This document shows, in pieces, positions 6,410 to 13,752 of a stretch of DNA of 18,234 nucleotides; position 1 is the first letter of the stretch, and each line of letters opens with the position of its first letter. The notes beneath the pieces were generated by a model that was not told the DNA's origin, did not search any database, and worked only from the letters and a program-made list of their open reading frames with translations. The stretch is from Nitrososphaerota archaeon. Lineage in GTDB: Archaea > Thermoproteota > Nitrososphaeria > Nitrososphaerales > Nitrososphaeraceae. Location: the NCBI GenBank assembly GCA_005877345.1, contig VBPR01000202.1:1-18234 (forward strand). The letters are read 5' to 3'. The position numbers were made by a program, and so were the translations under genes.

Positions 6410-8023
6410 CTATGAAAGATGCACTTTTATTGAATGAAGATATGATATTTCATTATTTTCTGCTCCAATCATGAGAGTATACTCTCCGTTCTTAAGATCC
6501 TCTGAAGGAGTAAGCAAAAATGTGACGTTCTTGGTTTCACCTGAATTCATGGGAAATGACTCTTGGCTGAATGAAAAGGATGAGTTTCCGATGTCACCTG
6601 TACTTGTGAATGTGGATGAAGCAATCATTTTAAGGTTGACATGTTCGTTTGCCGATACGCTAAGAGGTATTTCAGTGGTTTTTCCTCTCTTGATATTCAA
6701 GTCTGTAGAGCTTGTATCCACAACAAATGGTAGAGGTCTAGAGCCATTCAACATGCCTAATTTATTTTCTGTCCATTCTGAAAACCACAGTTGGTTATTT
6801 TTTCCTATCGAAAATTGAAGAGCATTTGAAATTCCACAAGAACTTTCGTTTGGAGTACATGGCGCCCACAAGCTATTTTGTGTTGGTATCCAATATTCAA
6901 CCAGTGTTCCATCAGTTGTATTAAATCTTGCAATCTTGTTACCAATGTGTTCGTTGAACCAAAGATTCCCTCTTGTATCCATCTTAACCCAATAAGGCAA
7001 GGTATAACCTGATCCCTTTGGAATATTTGCAGAGATCCTAGAAAGTGGCGAGGTACTAAATTCTGTAACCTTGCCATTTGTTGCATTAACCTTAAAGAAT
7101 ATACTGGTTCCATGATCTGTAATCCAGGGATTTCCCTTTTCATCAATAGCAATTCCTACAGGTGAATCAAGGTCTGCTGGCAGATCGAAAGGAGTGAATG
7201 TTCTTGAAGCTAAATCAAACTTGAACAATTGACCTTTAACTCCAAATGCGAGAGTCGAAATCCACAGGACATTACGATTTCTGTCTAACTCAATTGATCC
7301 AGTACTGACCAGCTCTGGATCTATTCCGCTGAATGATGACAACGGAAGAGAAATATTTGAAATACCTTCGGATGAGTTATTTTTTAAATCTGAAATATTT
7401 GCAAACCAAAGCGATTTGGAGCGAATACCCACAAAATAGATTTCGTCATTGTCCAACACTATGGAAACAGGGTAGGTGGTACCAAAGCCTGAAGGACGTT
7501 CTGGCACAGGAAAGAAGCTGAAACTATTATTGTTTCGTTCAAATCTCCATATACCATTGTGCTTTTCGTCAGTAAACCAGATATTGCGATTTGAGTCCAT
7601 TTTAAGATCCCATGTTTGTGATACGTCCGTGGGCTTTGAGCGACTGTCCCAGACAGGTATGGTTAACTCCTGACTTTTGTTATCGATTGTGTTGAATTTT
7701 CCAAGAACGCCCAATTTTGTTGACAAATACCATACTGTATCATTATCTACTAGTATACCTAATGGCATTTCACATTTCTGTGGAAGTGAATATTCGGCAA
7801 TGAAAGAGTTGCTATGTAATGTAGAATTCATTCCACAAAATTGACTTTGAAAACGTAGAATTGCTTGGGCTTTTGAAGCATTCTGAAGTTGAGAAAATTG
7901 ATTTGATTGAGCAAATGAATAATTAGTAAGACTGAAATTAAAGCCCAATACAAGAAATACAAGCGCAATAGTAAGTATCAAATAGAGTAACTCAGGTTCA
8001 ACATTAATTTTATTTATGAACAT
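6410..8023 (-). CDS. Secreted Vgb-like (streptogramin B lyase-type) beta-propeller protein
   Basis: A 537-residue exported protein. Residues ~11-33 are a hydrophobic segment (ELLYLILTIALVFLVLGF) followed by SFAQS, a plausible signal-peptidase site near residue 39. The body (~80-430) contains repeated beta-propeller blades with W-F/S-T-D/E-type strands: VWYLSTKLG, IWFTDEKHNG, NPWITDHGT, NLWFNEHIGNKIARF and QLWFSEWTENKLGML. This is the SMP-30/NHL-related pattern of virginiamycin B lyase, which opens cyclic depsipeptide antibiotics, but Vgb itself is ~300 residues with no signal. Residues ~440-537 form an Ig-like beta domain (GETKNVTFLLTPSEDLKNGEYTL), as in exported archaeal surface proteins. 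A role in lactone cleavage is not demonstrated; it may be a surface binding protein. ATG 8023 gives a complete signal peptide. It is convergent with pgk and divergent from the YjbQ gene. Confidence 0.8.
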   Translation of the reverse strand: MFINKINVEPELLYLILTIALVFLVLGFNFSLTNYSFAQSNQFSQLQNASKAQAILRFQSQFCGMNSTLHSNSFIAEYSLPQKCEMPLGILVDNDTVWYLSTKLGVLGKFNTIDNKSQELTIPVWDSRSKPTDVSQTWDLKMDSNRNIWFTDEKHNGIWRFERNNNSFSFFPVPERPSGFGTTYPVSIVLDNDEIYFVGIRSKSLWFANISDLKNNSSEGISNISLPLSSFSGIDPELVSTGSIELDRNRNVLWISTLAFGVKGQLFKFDLASRTFTPFDLPADLDSPVGIAIDEKGNPWITDHGTSIFFKVNATNGKVTEFSTSPLSRISANIPKGSGYTLPYWVKMDTRGNLWFNEHIGNKIARFNTTDGTLVEYWIPTQNSLWAPCTPNESSCGISNALQFSIGKNNQLWFSEWTENKLGMLNGSRPLPFVVDTSSTDLNIKRGKTTEIPLSVSANEHVNLKMIASSTFTSTGDIGNSSFSFSQESFPMNSGETKNVTFLLTPSEDLKNGEYTLMIGAENNEISYLHSIKVHLS

Positions 8024-8089
8024 GTTTTTGGAGATTTGAATTATTAATAGATCTAATAAGAGTTTTTTTATTCACTTACAAATTAATAA

Positions 8090-8097
8090 CTTAAATA
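8090..8097 (+). promoter_or_regulatory. TATA box of the YjbQ-family gene
   Basis: cttaaata is centred ~26 nt upstream of ATG 8120. The alternative TTG at 8111 would be only ~17 nt away, too close, so the box argues for the ATG. Confidence 0.45.
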
Positions 8098-8119
8098 ATA
8101 ATAATAAATTTTGAATAAC

Positions 8120-8539
8120 ATGAAAACGATTACAAAATATTTAACTTTTCATACTGAAGAGAGATTCAAACTAATAAATATAACACAAGACATAGTAAAA
8201 GTTGTAGAAGAATCCAATGTTAGTGAAGGTATTTGTCTAGTTAATTCCATGCATATTACATCAAGCATTTTTATTAATGATGATGAAAGTGGTCTGCATC
8301 TGGATTTCGAAAAATGGCTTCAGAAACTAGCTCCACATTTACCCACTAAACAGTACTTGCATAATGATACTGGAGAAGATAACGCTGATGCACATTTAAA
8401 ACGTCAGATAATGGGTCGAGAAACAGTAGTCGCCATCACAGGAGGTAAGCTTGATTTTGGCCCTTGGGAACAAATATTTTATGGAGAATTTGATGGTTGT
8501 CGAAGTAAGAAGGTTCTAGTAAAAGTCATCGGAGAGTAA
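8120..8539 (+). CDS. yjbQ: YjbQ/UPF0047 family protein (secondary thiamine-phosphate synthase-like)
   Basis: A 139-residue single-domain cytosolic protein of the YjbQ (UPF0047) family, small jelly-roll-like trimers. Some members have weak thiamine-phosphate synthase activity when overproduced; the true substrate is unknown. Family signatures are present: the NSMHITSSIFINDDESGLHLDF block (residues ~43-64, containing the conserved His and acidic positions), HNDTGEDNADAHLKRQIMGRE (~81-101), and the C-terminal LDFGPWEQIFYGEFDG strand (~111-126). Length is normal. ATG 8120 (MKTITKYLTF) is preferred over the in-frame TTG at 8111 because conserved family N-termini begin here and the TATA spacing fits. 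The following lyase gene has its own promoter, so these are probably separate units. Confidence 0.9.
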   Translation: MKTITKYLTFHTEERFKLINITQDIVKVVEESNVSEGICLVNSMHITSSIFINDDESGLHLDFEKWLQKLAPHLPTKQYLHNDTGEDNADAHLKRQIMGRETVVAITGGKLDFGPWEQIFYGEFDGCRSKKVLVKVIGE

Positions 8540-8624
8540 ATTCAAACGTAATAGAAATAAATTGGAAAAATTGAAAATTAATTAACTATTACAGTTAAGT
8601 TTTGTCAGATATGTGGAGTCGATT

Positions 8625-8633
8625 GATTTATTA
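8625..8633 (+). promoter_or_regulatory. TATA box of the fumarase/aspartase-family gene
   Basis: gatttatta is centred 28 nt upstream of ATG 8657, consistent with a leaderless transcript. Confidence 0.45.
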
Positions 8634-8656
8634 GATCATTACGAGATTTTGTATTT

Positions 8657-10045
8657 ATGGAGTCATATCGCATTGATAAAGATTCTTTAGGAGAGGTCAG
8701 AGTTCCTTCTAATGCTTATTATGGACCATTTACAGTAAGAGCTTCGAACCAGTACAAAGTAACAGGTCAGAAACCTCACATAAACATGATAAAGGCATTT
8801 GCTATGATAAAACGTTCTGCTGCACTTGCAAACAGAGATTTGAACATATTACCTGCGGAGAAAGCTGATGCTATAGTAAAAGCATGTGACGAAATACTCT
8901 CAGGACTTTTATTGGATCAATTCATAGTTGATGCAATTAACTCAGGTGCAGGAACCGCATTCAACATGAATACAAACGAAGTAATTGCAAATAAAGCTCT
9001 TGAAATTAGCGGTCATAGAATTGGCGATTATTCTTTCATAAATCCTAATGACGATGTAAATATGTCACAATCTAGTAACGATACTTTTCCAACAGCGATG
9101 CATATCGCAATATTAATGAATATGAGGGAAGTTGTACATTCACTTAACTCACTTATTACCGCATTTGAAAAAAAAGCTCAGGAATTTAAGGATGTTATAA
9201 AAATTGGCCGAACTCATCTCATGGATGCATTACCTGTGACGTTAGGTCAGGAATTTAATGAGTACGCGTTTTCTCTAAAAAGAGGGCTAACTAAAATTGT
9301 AGATGTATGTTCTGATTTAGAATATGTGGGGCTTGGCGGAACAGCGGTTGGTACCGGAGCTAATGCACCTCCTGGGTATGATAAACTAGTAATCAGATAT
9401 CTCTCTCAGATATCTGGATTAAGTTTAAAATCTTCACAGAACTATTTCTTTTCCTTACAAAGTAAATTTGAGATAGTAATGTGCTCCTCAATTTTGAGAA
9501 ACATTGCATTAGAATTAATTAAAATGTCAAACGATACTAGGTTGATGGCATCAGGTCCTGTAGCAGGTTTATCAGAAATTACAATCCCTGTTGTACATGC
9601 CGGATCTTCTATAATGCCTGGTAAAGTAAATCCTTCACTTTCAGAATGCCTTAACATGATTTGTTTTATTATCGTAGGAAATGATGTTTCAGTTGCTCTT
9701 GCTGCTCAGGCAGGTCAATTTGAACTAAATGTAATGTTACCAGGAATGATAAAGAATATGTTGGAGTCAACAGATATGTTAAAAAATTTTCTACCCATTT
9801 ATGCAAGAAACATGATAGAAGGATTAAAAGCAAATGAGCAGAAGCTTTCATCATTTGTTGAAAAGAGTCCCATATTGGTCGCTCTGCTCAATCCTCATAT
9901 TGGATACCTTAAAGCATCAGAGATTTACAAAGAATCTATGACAACTAATAAAAGTATCAGAGAATTGATACTTGAAAAGGGACTAATGACAAGAGAAGAG
10001 CTAGACAATGCCCTATCAAAGAAGAATATTCTTGGTTCAAAATAA
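8657..10045 (+). CDS. Class II fumarase/aspartase-superfamily lyase, probably fumarate hydratase
   Basis: A 462-residue homotetrameric lyase of the superfamily that adds or removes water or ammonia at fumarate. The signature GSSIMPGKVNP at 316-326 carries the catalytic Ser. Fumarase-like choices are SSND (139-142, aspartases usually have STND), THxxD with His187 (186-190), GGTAVGTG (227-234) and IMPGKVNP. Aspartase-like choices are GAGT..NMNTNEVIAN (97-112), AGQFELNVM (352-360) and a C-terminus resembling Bacillus AspB. On balance I favour fumarate hydratase for the C4-dicarboxylate part of central metabolism, but aspartate ammonia-lyase cannot be excluded. Oddity: in the normally invariant THLQDA motif the Gln is Met189. 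Length is typical. ATG 8657 is followed at once by the conserved YRIDKDSLGEVRVP N-terminus. Confidence 0.88.
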   Translation: MESYRIDKDSLGEVRVPSNAYYGPFTVRASNQYKVTGQKPHINMIKAFAMIKRSAALANRDLNILPAEKADAIVKACDEILSGLLLDQFIVDAINSGAGTAFNMNTNEVIANKALEISGHRIGDYSFINPNDDVNMSQSSNDTFPTAMHIAILMNMREVVHSLNSLITAFEKKAQEFKDVIKIGRTHLMDALPVTLGQEFNEYAFSLKRGLTKIVDVCSDLEYVGLGGTAVGTGANAPPGYDKLVIRYLSQISGLSLKSSQNYFFSLQSKFEIVMCSSILRNIALELIKMSNDTRLMASGPVAGLSEITIPVVHAGSSIMPGKVNPSLSECLNMICFIIVGNDVSVALAAQAGQFELNVMLPGMIKNMLESTDMLKNFLPIYARNMIEGLKANEQKLSSFVEKSPILVALLNPHIGYLKASEIYKESMTTNKSIRELILEKGLMTREELDNALSKKNILGSK

Positions 10046-10131
10046 TTTTAAGAGAATTGAAGCATATTGATATTGAATTGTTATCACAGTCAGTCCATTA
10101 ACAACATGATAGAGAAATACCAGAAACGAAA

Positions 10132-10521
10132 TTGATAGACAAGAAATTCATTGTCACCGTTTCTTTTGGAATATTGGTTACTATTGTCGTTTATTTAGGC
10201 ATAGTGGATTCCCTAAATCGTCCTTCACTTTCCAGGTTACCAATATCTCCAGATGTGGCGATTTCAAGACTCGTAAGTACCTTTAATATCTCAAAAAACC
10301 AACTAGACGGTACTCCTCAATATGTTTACGTAAAGTCTGATGGGACTGTATATGAATCAAATCCGCAATTAAATAACGTAGGAAAAATTATCGGCAAGGC
10401 CGAACCTACCAATACCGGCGGTAGTCATTTTGCATGGGAAATTAAAGATTTTCAAAGCAAGAAAAAATACTATGTTGATGCAATAATGGCGGCAATAATT
10501 TCTAATTCTAGTTATAATTAA
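10132..10521 (+). CDS. Small membrane-anchored protein with an extracytoplasmic domain
   Basis: A 129-residue protein of unknown function. Residues ~5-25 (KFIVTVSFGILVTIVVYLGI) form one membrane-spanning segment with a basic N-terminus, so the remaining ~100 residues should face outside. The outer domain reads as an alpha/beta unit: PDVAISRLVSTFNIS (possible helix), YVYVKSDGTVYESN, HFAWEIKDFQSKKKYYVDA. The order helix, then 'Y-V..DG-V', then 'aWei...kkyYVDA' is reminiscent of PepSY-type domains, but that is only a visual resemblance. The start is TTG at 10132 (no ATG/GTG in frame upstream; an ATG at 10106 is out of frame). It follows the lyase gene by 86 nt on the same strand; co-transcription is possible. 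Confidence 0.7.
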   Translation: MIDKKFIVTVSFGILVTIVVYLGIVDSLNRPSLSRLPISPDVAISRLVSTFNISKNQLDGTPQYVYVKSDGTVYESNPQLNNVGKIIGKAEPTNTGGSHFAWEIKDFQSKKKYYVDAIMAAIISNSSYN

Positions 10522-10741
10522 AGTAAATATGAAACTTTGCAACGTGGAAAAGCTATTAGAACTTTTAATAATCATAGAACTTCAAAATCAAATTATAAAA
10601 TATTTGATGATTTTTAGAGAAAGAAGATTATCATTTTATTCAATAATAATCACAATGTAAATTACAATTATTATGAATTCTACATTATTAAGAACAAGAA
10701 AAAGATGAAGGATTTAATCGAGAGGTGAAAAGTGGAACATT

Positions 10742-10750
10742 ATTAATATA
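10742..10750 (+). promoter_or_regulatory. TATA-like box preceding the structured element
   Basis: attaatata lies in an AT-only stretch and is centred ~28-30 nt upstream of the first stem base at 10776, the distance expected if the element were transcribed from its first paired base. Confidence 0.3.
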
Positions 10751-10771
10751 ATAGAAAATTCTCTAGATTAC

Positions 10772-10920
10772 AAAAACTGGTGGGTTGTTTAGGAAGTGCT
10801 AAAACTTGGACCCACCAGTGTGCGGAGTTGTCTCGACCATCAACGGATAAGGATCAAAGAATCCGGATCATACACGTGAATAAATCTGCAGACCCCCAGT
10901 ATCATTATCCGCATTGGTAA
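10772..10920 (+). other. GC-rich stem-loop block: candidate small RNA gene or short interspersed element
   Basis: This block stands out from its AT-rich surroundings. Stem A: actggtgggt (10776-10785) pairs perfectly with acccaccagt (10810-10819), 10 bp around a 24-nt loop. Stem B: cggataa (10844-10850) pairs with ttatccg (10905-10911), flanked by a further cca/tgg match. Inside it, ggat (10851-10854) can pair with atcc (10861-10864). A TATA-like box precedes it at promoter distance. I do not recognise the fold as RNase P RNA, SRP RNA or a known riboswitch. Strand is assigned from the upstream box only. Alternatives are a MITE-like remnant or a decayed short ORF on the other strand. Confidence 0.4.
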
Positions 10921-10975
10921 TACAATATGGATTAGAAAATAAATAAGATTTCATGATCTAACGTAAGCAAAACAT

Positions 10976-11030
10976 AAAAACTGGTGGACGAACGATGGTT
11001 GACCGACTACGGATAACCCATCAGGTAAAA
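10976..11030 (+). repeat. Partial second copy of the structured element
   Basis: aaaaactggtgg at 10976-10987 repeats 10772-10783 exactly (12 bp, 204 bp apart). Downstream, gaccgactacggataa (11001-11016) resembles cgaccatcaacggataa of the first copy, each followed after 2-3 bases by atca. The spacing between the two motifs is ~38 bp shorter than in copy one, as though the interior (one arm of stem A) were deleted. Confidence 0.45.
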
Positions 11031-11033
11031 CGC

Positions 11034-11183
11034 CTATTTGGATTTAAGCTTATTTAAATTCACCATTAGCTCGTCGTAATATTCTTTGCAGTATATTTTA
11101 TTCAGATGGTTTTCAACAAATTTTACTTGATGTATTTGCTTTTTCCTTCCGCAGGAACTACAAATGTCTATTTCTAATCTCAT
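11034..11183 (-). CDS. Small CxxC protein, 49 residues (putative zinc-binding)
   Basis: The reverse strand is open from ATG at 11183 to TAG at 11034. The product begins MRLEIDICSSCGRKKQIHQV. It has a CxxCG knuckle (Cys8, Cys11), His18, His26 and Cys32 (in KIYCKEYYDEL), followed by a Lys-rich C-terminal helix. The CxxC...H/C...C layout resembles a small treble-clef or ribbon-type zinc knuckle; metal binding is inference. The promoter is weak (an AT box, cattaattta on the plus strand at 11198-11207, is only ~20 nt from the ATG). It lies alone in the ~1-kb gene-poor region between the structured element and serA. I recognise no family. It may be a genuine mini-gene of the kind abundant in these archaea, or chance. 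Confidence 0.45.
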   Translation of the reverse strand: MRLEIDICSSCGRKKQIHQVKFVENHLNKIYCKEYYDELMVNLNKLKSK

Positions 11184-11457
11184 TCCATGGTCCCCTTCAT
11201 TAATTTAGGATGGTCAACCTTACCTAAGCCGTCCTCGGAGAACAAGACCTATCCGGCGAAGAGAAAGCCTTGTCACGACTAGTCATTGTAATAAGCAGTT
11301 TAAAGAATTCTGATACAACTATCTAAATCATCATTTAATCTGATTTCAAGATCGAATAACGAAATAAAAAACAATAGTAGACTATTTCATGATAGAACTG
11401 GTGTGAAAGGTCATTTGTCGCAGAGCAGATATTAATTCAAAATCATAAAACCCCAAT

Positions 11458-11480
11458 TTAAATTAGAAGATCTAATTTAA
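11458..11480. repeat. Perfect 10-bp inverted repeat upstream of serA
   Basis: ttaaattaga (11458-11467), spacer aga, tctaatttaa (11471-11480). The arms are exactly complementary. The repeat lies ~58 bp upstream of the serA TATA box, a position suitable for an upstream regulator site. It could also be a weak hairpin. Confidence 0.45.
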
Positions 11481-11536
11481 TACGGATTATTCAACCAGAT
11501 ACTAATTCTAGTTACATGTAAATTCCTTTAGCAACC

Positions 11537-11546
11537 AAATTATAAG
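11537..11546 (+). promoter_or_regulatory. TATA box of serA
   Basis: aaattataag is centred 26 nt upstream of ATG 11567, again predicting a leaderless mRNA. Confidence 0.5.
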
Positions 11547-11566
11547 ACCTGTAATTTGCATATCTC

Positions 11567-12499
11567 ATGCAGACTGGAGGCAAAGTAATTATCTGTGATA
11601 GTATAGATGATGTCGGGATATCCATACTACAAAAAGCAGGATTAGATGTCGTTTACAAACCCGATATTGAATCTGATGAATTACTAACCTCTGTCAATGA
11701 CTGTGATGTGATTGTAGTAAGAAGCAGAACAAAAATAACAAAAACGGTAATTGATGCTGCTCCTAATGTTAAAATTATTGCTAGAGTAGGAGTTGGATTG
11801 GATAATATAGATACGAGCTATGCTGAATCTAAAGGAATCAAGGTATTGAATGCTGCTGAGGCGGCAATGAATGCAGTATCAGAGCTTGTGATAGGTCATA
11901 TGATAGCATTATCTAGAAATATTCCTAAAGGCAATGATGGCATTAAGTCCGGAAAATGGCTTAAAAAAGAACTTGTCGGTGTTGAACTTAGAGGAAAATA
12001 TTTGGGAATAGTTGGAGTAGGAAATATAGGTAGAAACTTGGGTAGAATGGCAAAATGCCTTCGTATGAACTTGATAGGATACGATATCATTCCAATAAAT
12101 CAAGATTATGTTAGGGAGGTAGGAATGATAAAGACAGATTTAAAGACACTATTGGAGAATTCAGATTTTGTAACATGTCACGTACCACTAACCGATAAAA
12201 CGAGACATCTCATTAATTCTGAGACCTTATCCTACATGAAACCAACTGCTTTTCTGATTAATACATCTAGAGGAGAAATAATAGACGAAGAGTCATTATT
12301 TAGTGCGCTAAATGAGAAAAGAATTGCTGGAGCAGCACTTGATGTTTTCGAAGTGGAACCTCCTACCAATACCAAGTTATTACAACTTCCCAATATCATT
12401 TGCAGTCCTCATATTGCTGCTCAAACAAAAGAAGCGCAGGAGCTTGCTTCGAATGTCATAGCAGAAAAGGTAATCCAGTCATTACTGACAAATAGGTAA
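11567..12499 (+). CDS. serA: D-3-phosphoglycerate dehydrogenase-like D-2-hydroxyacid dehydrogenase (short form)
   Basis: A 310-residue NAD-dependent D-2-hydroxyacid dehydrogenase, best matched to D-3-phosphoglycerate dehydrogenase, the first step of serine synthesis from 3-phosphoglycerate. Visible features: substrate loop VVRSRTKIT (50-58) and ARVGVGLDNID (72-82); Rossmann motif GVGNIG (150-155) with Asp173 (GYD) after beta-2, indicating NAD rather than NADP; catalytic Arg235 (NTSRGEIID), Glu264 (FEVEPP) and His282 (SPHIAAQT). It ends just after the catalytic domain, so the intervening and ACT regulatory domains of long SerA proteins are missing and serine feedback through an ACT domain is not expected. 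A glyoxylate/hydroxypyruvate reductase role is the main alternative. The serA name rests on the VRSRT/ARVGVGLDNID pattern. Confidence 0.88.
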   Translation: MQTGGKVIICDSIDDVGISILQKAGLDVVYKPDIESDELLTSVNDCDVIVVRSRTKITKTVIDAAPNVKIIARVGVGLDNIDTSYAESKGIKVLNAAEAAMNAVSELVIGHMIALSRNIPKGNDGIKSGKWLKKELVGVELRGKYLGIVGVGNIGRNLGRMAKCLRMNLIGYDIIPINQDYVREVGMIKTDLKTLLENSDFVTCHVPLTDKTRHLINSETLSYMKPTAFLINTSRGEIIDEESLFSALNEKRIAGAALDVFEVEPPTNTKLLQLPNIICSPHIAAQTKEAQELASNVIAEKVIQSLLTNR

Positions 12500-12723
12500 A
12501 ATTTTGAATCAAAAATTTTTCAAGAATTCTATCTTAGCGTTCTTTATTCTGCTCAGCTAACATAATACAGATGTTACCTAGTCTAGTATTAGTAATTTTA
12601 AACAGGGCTTAGATATTTTTCCCCTACGGCAATCGAATATTTGTAAATTTGAAACTAGGAGCTTTCATAACTTCCTGCATATACTAATATGCGTTCCGAT
12701 TAATGTAACAAAAGACATTACCA

Positions 12724-13752
12724 TCAGATCTTAACAAGTGTCTTGCCCATTTTTTCTCCTTTGAATAGTGCTATGAAGGCTTTGGATGCATTTTCAAGTC
12801 CCTCAAATACGGTCTCCTCCCATTTTATTTTCCCCTCACTAATCCATTTGGACATATTCGTACAGAACTCAGTTAGGATATCATAATGATCCCTTACAAT
12901 AAATCCCTGAATTTTGAGTCGATTTCTTATTGCTAAAAAGAGGTTGTATGTTCTTGTTGACGGGAACGTATCAACATTATACTGTGATATCATGCCGCAA
13001 AGCACAATTCTACCAAATACCTTCATGTTATCAAGGGCTGCCTCCAGGTGTCTGCCACCAACATTATCGAAATAGATATCAATCCCGTTAGGACAAACTC
13101 TTCTCAGTTCGGATGAAATGTTGTCTTCTCCTACTTTGTAATTAAAAGCATAATCTATTCCAGCTTCATCAAGCAGCCACTTTACCTTTTCAAGAGAACT
13201 AGTACTTCCTACAACATGGCAACCCTTTATCTTTGCTATCTGACATGCTACAGAGCCTACTGCTCCCGATGCTGCAGAAACAAATACGGTTTTATTTCCA
13301 CCTCCGCCTTTTAGTTCACCAATTTTTAAAAGCCCAACGTAAGCTGTAAGACCTGTCCTGCCCAAAACTCCCAAATACCGTTGGATCGGTGCCTCCTTTG
13401 CATCAATTTTTGTAACATCGTTACCATCAGTAGAGATCCAATATTCTCTCCAACCAAAATTGCTTAGCACGTATTCCCCAACTTTAAATCGATTATTTTT
13501 TGATTCTATAATTTGACCCACACAGTCACCTTCAAGAGGTTTGTTCAACTGAAACGATGGTAAGTAACTTTTAGCCTCCCTCATTCGTCCACGCATGTAG
13601 GGATCTACAGACATCCATACGTTTCGCACCAAGAATTGAGCTTCTTTGGGATTCGGAACACTCACACTGACAAGCTCAAAGCTGTTTTCAGTCGGAATTC
13701 CGACTGGACGTTCCTTCAAATGAATTTCATGACCGATTCTTTCGTTTCCCAT
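12724..13752 (-). CDS. NADPH-dependent MDR-family enone/quinone reductase (CurA/LTB4DH-like)
   Basis: A 342-residue zinc-free medium-chain dehydrogenase/reductase of the leukotriene-B4 12-hydroxydehydrogenase / curcumin reductase group, which reduces alpha,beta-unsaturated ketones and quinone-like electrophiles with NADPH. Hallmarks: the N-terminal RPVGIPTENSFEL...VRNVWMSVDPYMRGRM block, LGVLGRTGLTAYVGLL in the middle, the Rossmann loop SAASGAVGSVACQIAK (xAASGAVG) and FDNVGGRHLEAAL. The zinc-ligand cysteines of alcohol dehydrogenases are absent. An in-frame TTG at 13764 would add four residues, but ATG 13752 is preferred: homologues begin just before the RPVG block, and an AT box (13779-13788, minus) is ~31 nt from it. 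It is divergent from the ring-cleaving dioxygenase gene and convergent with serA. Confidence 0.9.
   Translation of the reverse strand: MGNERIGHEIHLKERPVGIPTENSFELVSVSVPNPKEAQFLVRNVWMSVDPYMRGRMREAKSYLPSFQLNKPLEGDCVGQIIESKNNRFKVGEYVLSNFGWREYWISTDGNDVTKIDAKEAPIQRYLGVLGRTGLTAYVGLLKIGELKGGGGNKTVFVSAASGAVGSVACQIAKIKGCHVVGSTSSLEKVKWLLDEAGIDYAFNYKVGEDNISSELRRVCPNGIDIYFDNVGGRHLEAALDNMKVFGRIVLCGMISQYNVDTFPSTRTYNLFLAIRNRLKIQGFIVRDHYDILTEFCTNMSKWISEGKIKWEETVFEGLENASKAFIALFKGEKMGKTLVKI

Larger units (their letters stand above)
11184..11566. other. Gene-free stretch upstream of serA
   Basis: I see no credible ORF on either strand. The left part (11210-11285) is locally GC-rich with imperfect self-complementarity (gccg at 11228-11231 with cggc at 11254-11257). 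The middle is plain AT-rich sequence. The right part holds the inverted repeat at 11458-11480 and the serA promoter. Confidence 0.4.

Noticed and set aside
6805..7152. 115-codon minus-strand frame within the Vgb-like gene
   Set aside because: It is a shifted frame of the propeller coding sequence; the propeller frame is intact over its whole length, so no frameshift is implied.
10529..10660. 43-residue plus-strand ORF (MKLCNVEKLLELL...) just after the small membrane protein
   Set aside because: It is AT-driven, Ile/Leu-rich, with no motif and no promoter at useful distance. It could be real but cannot be separated from chance.
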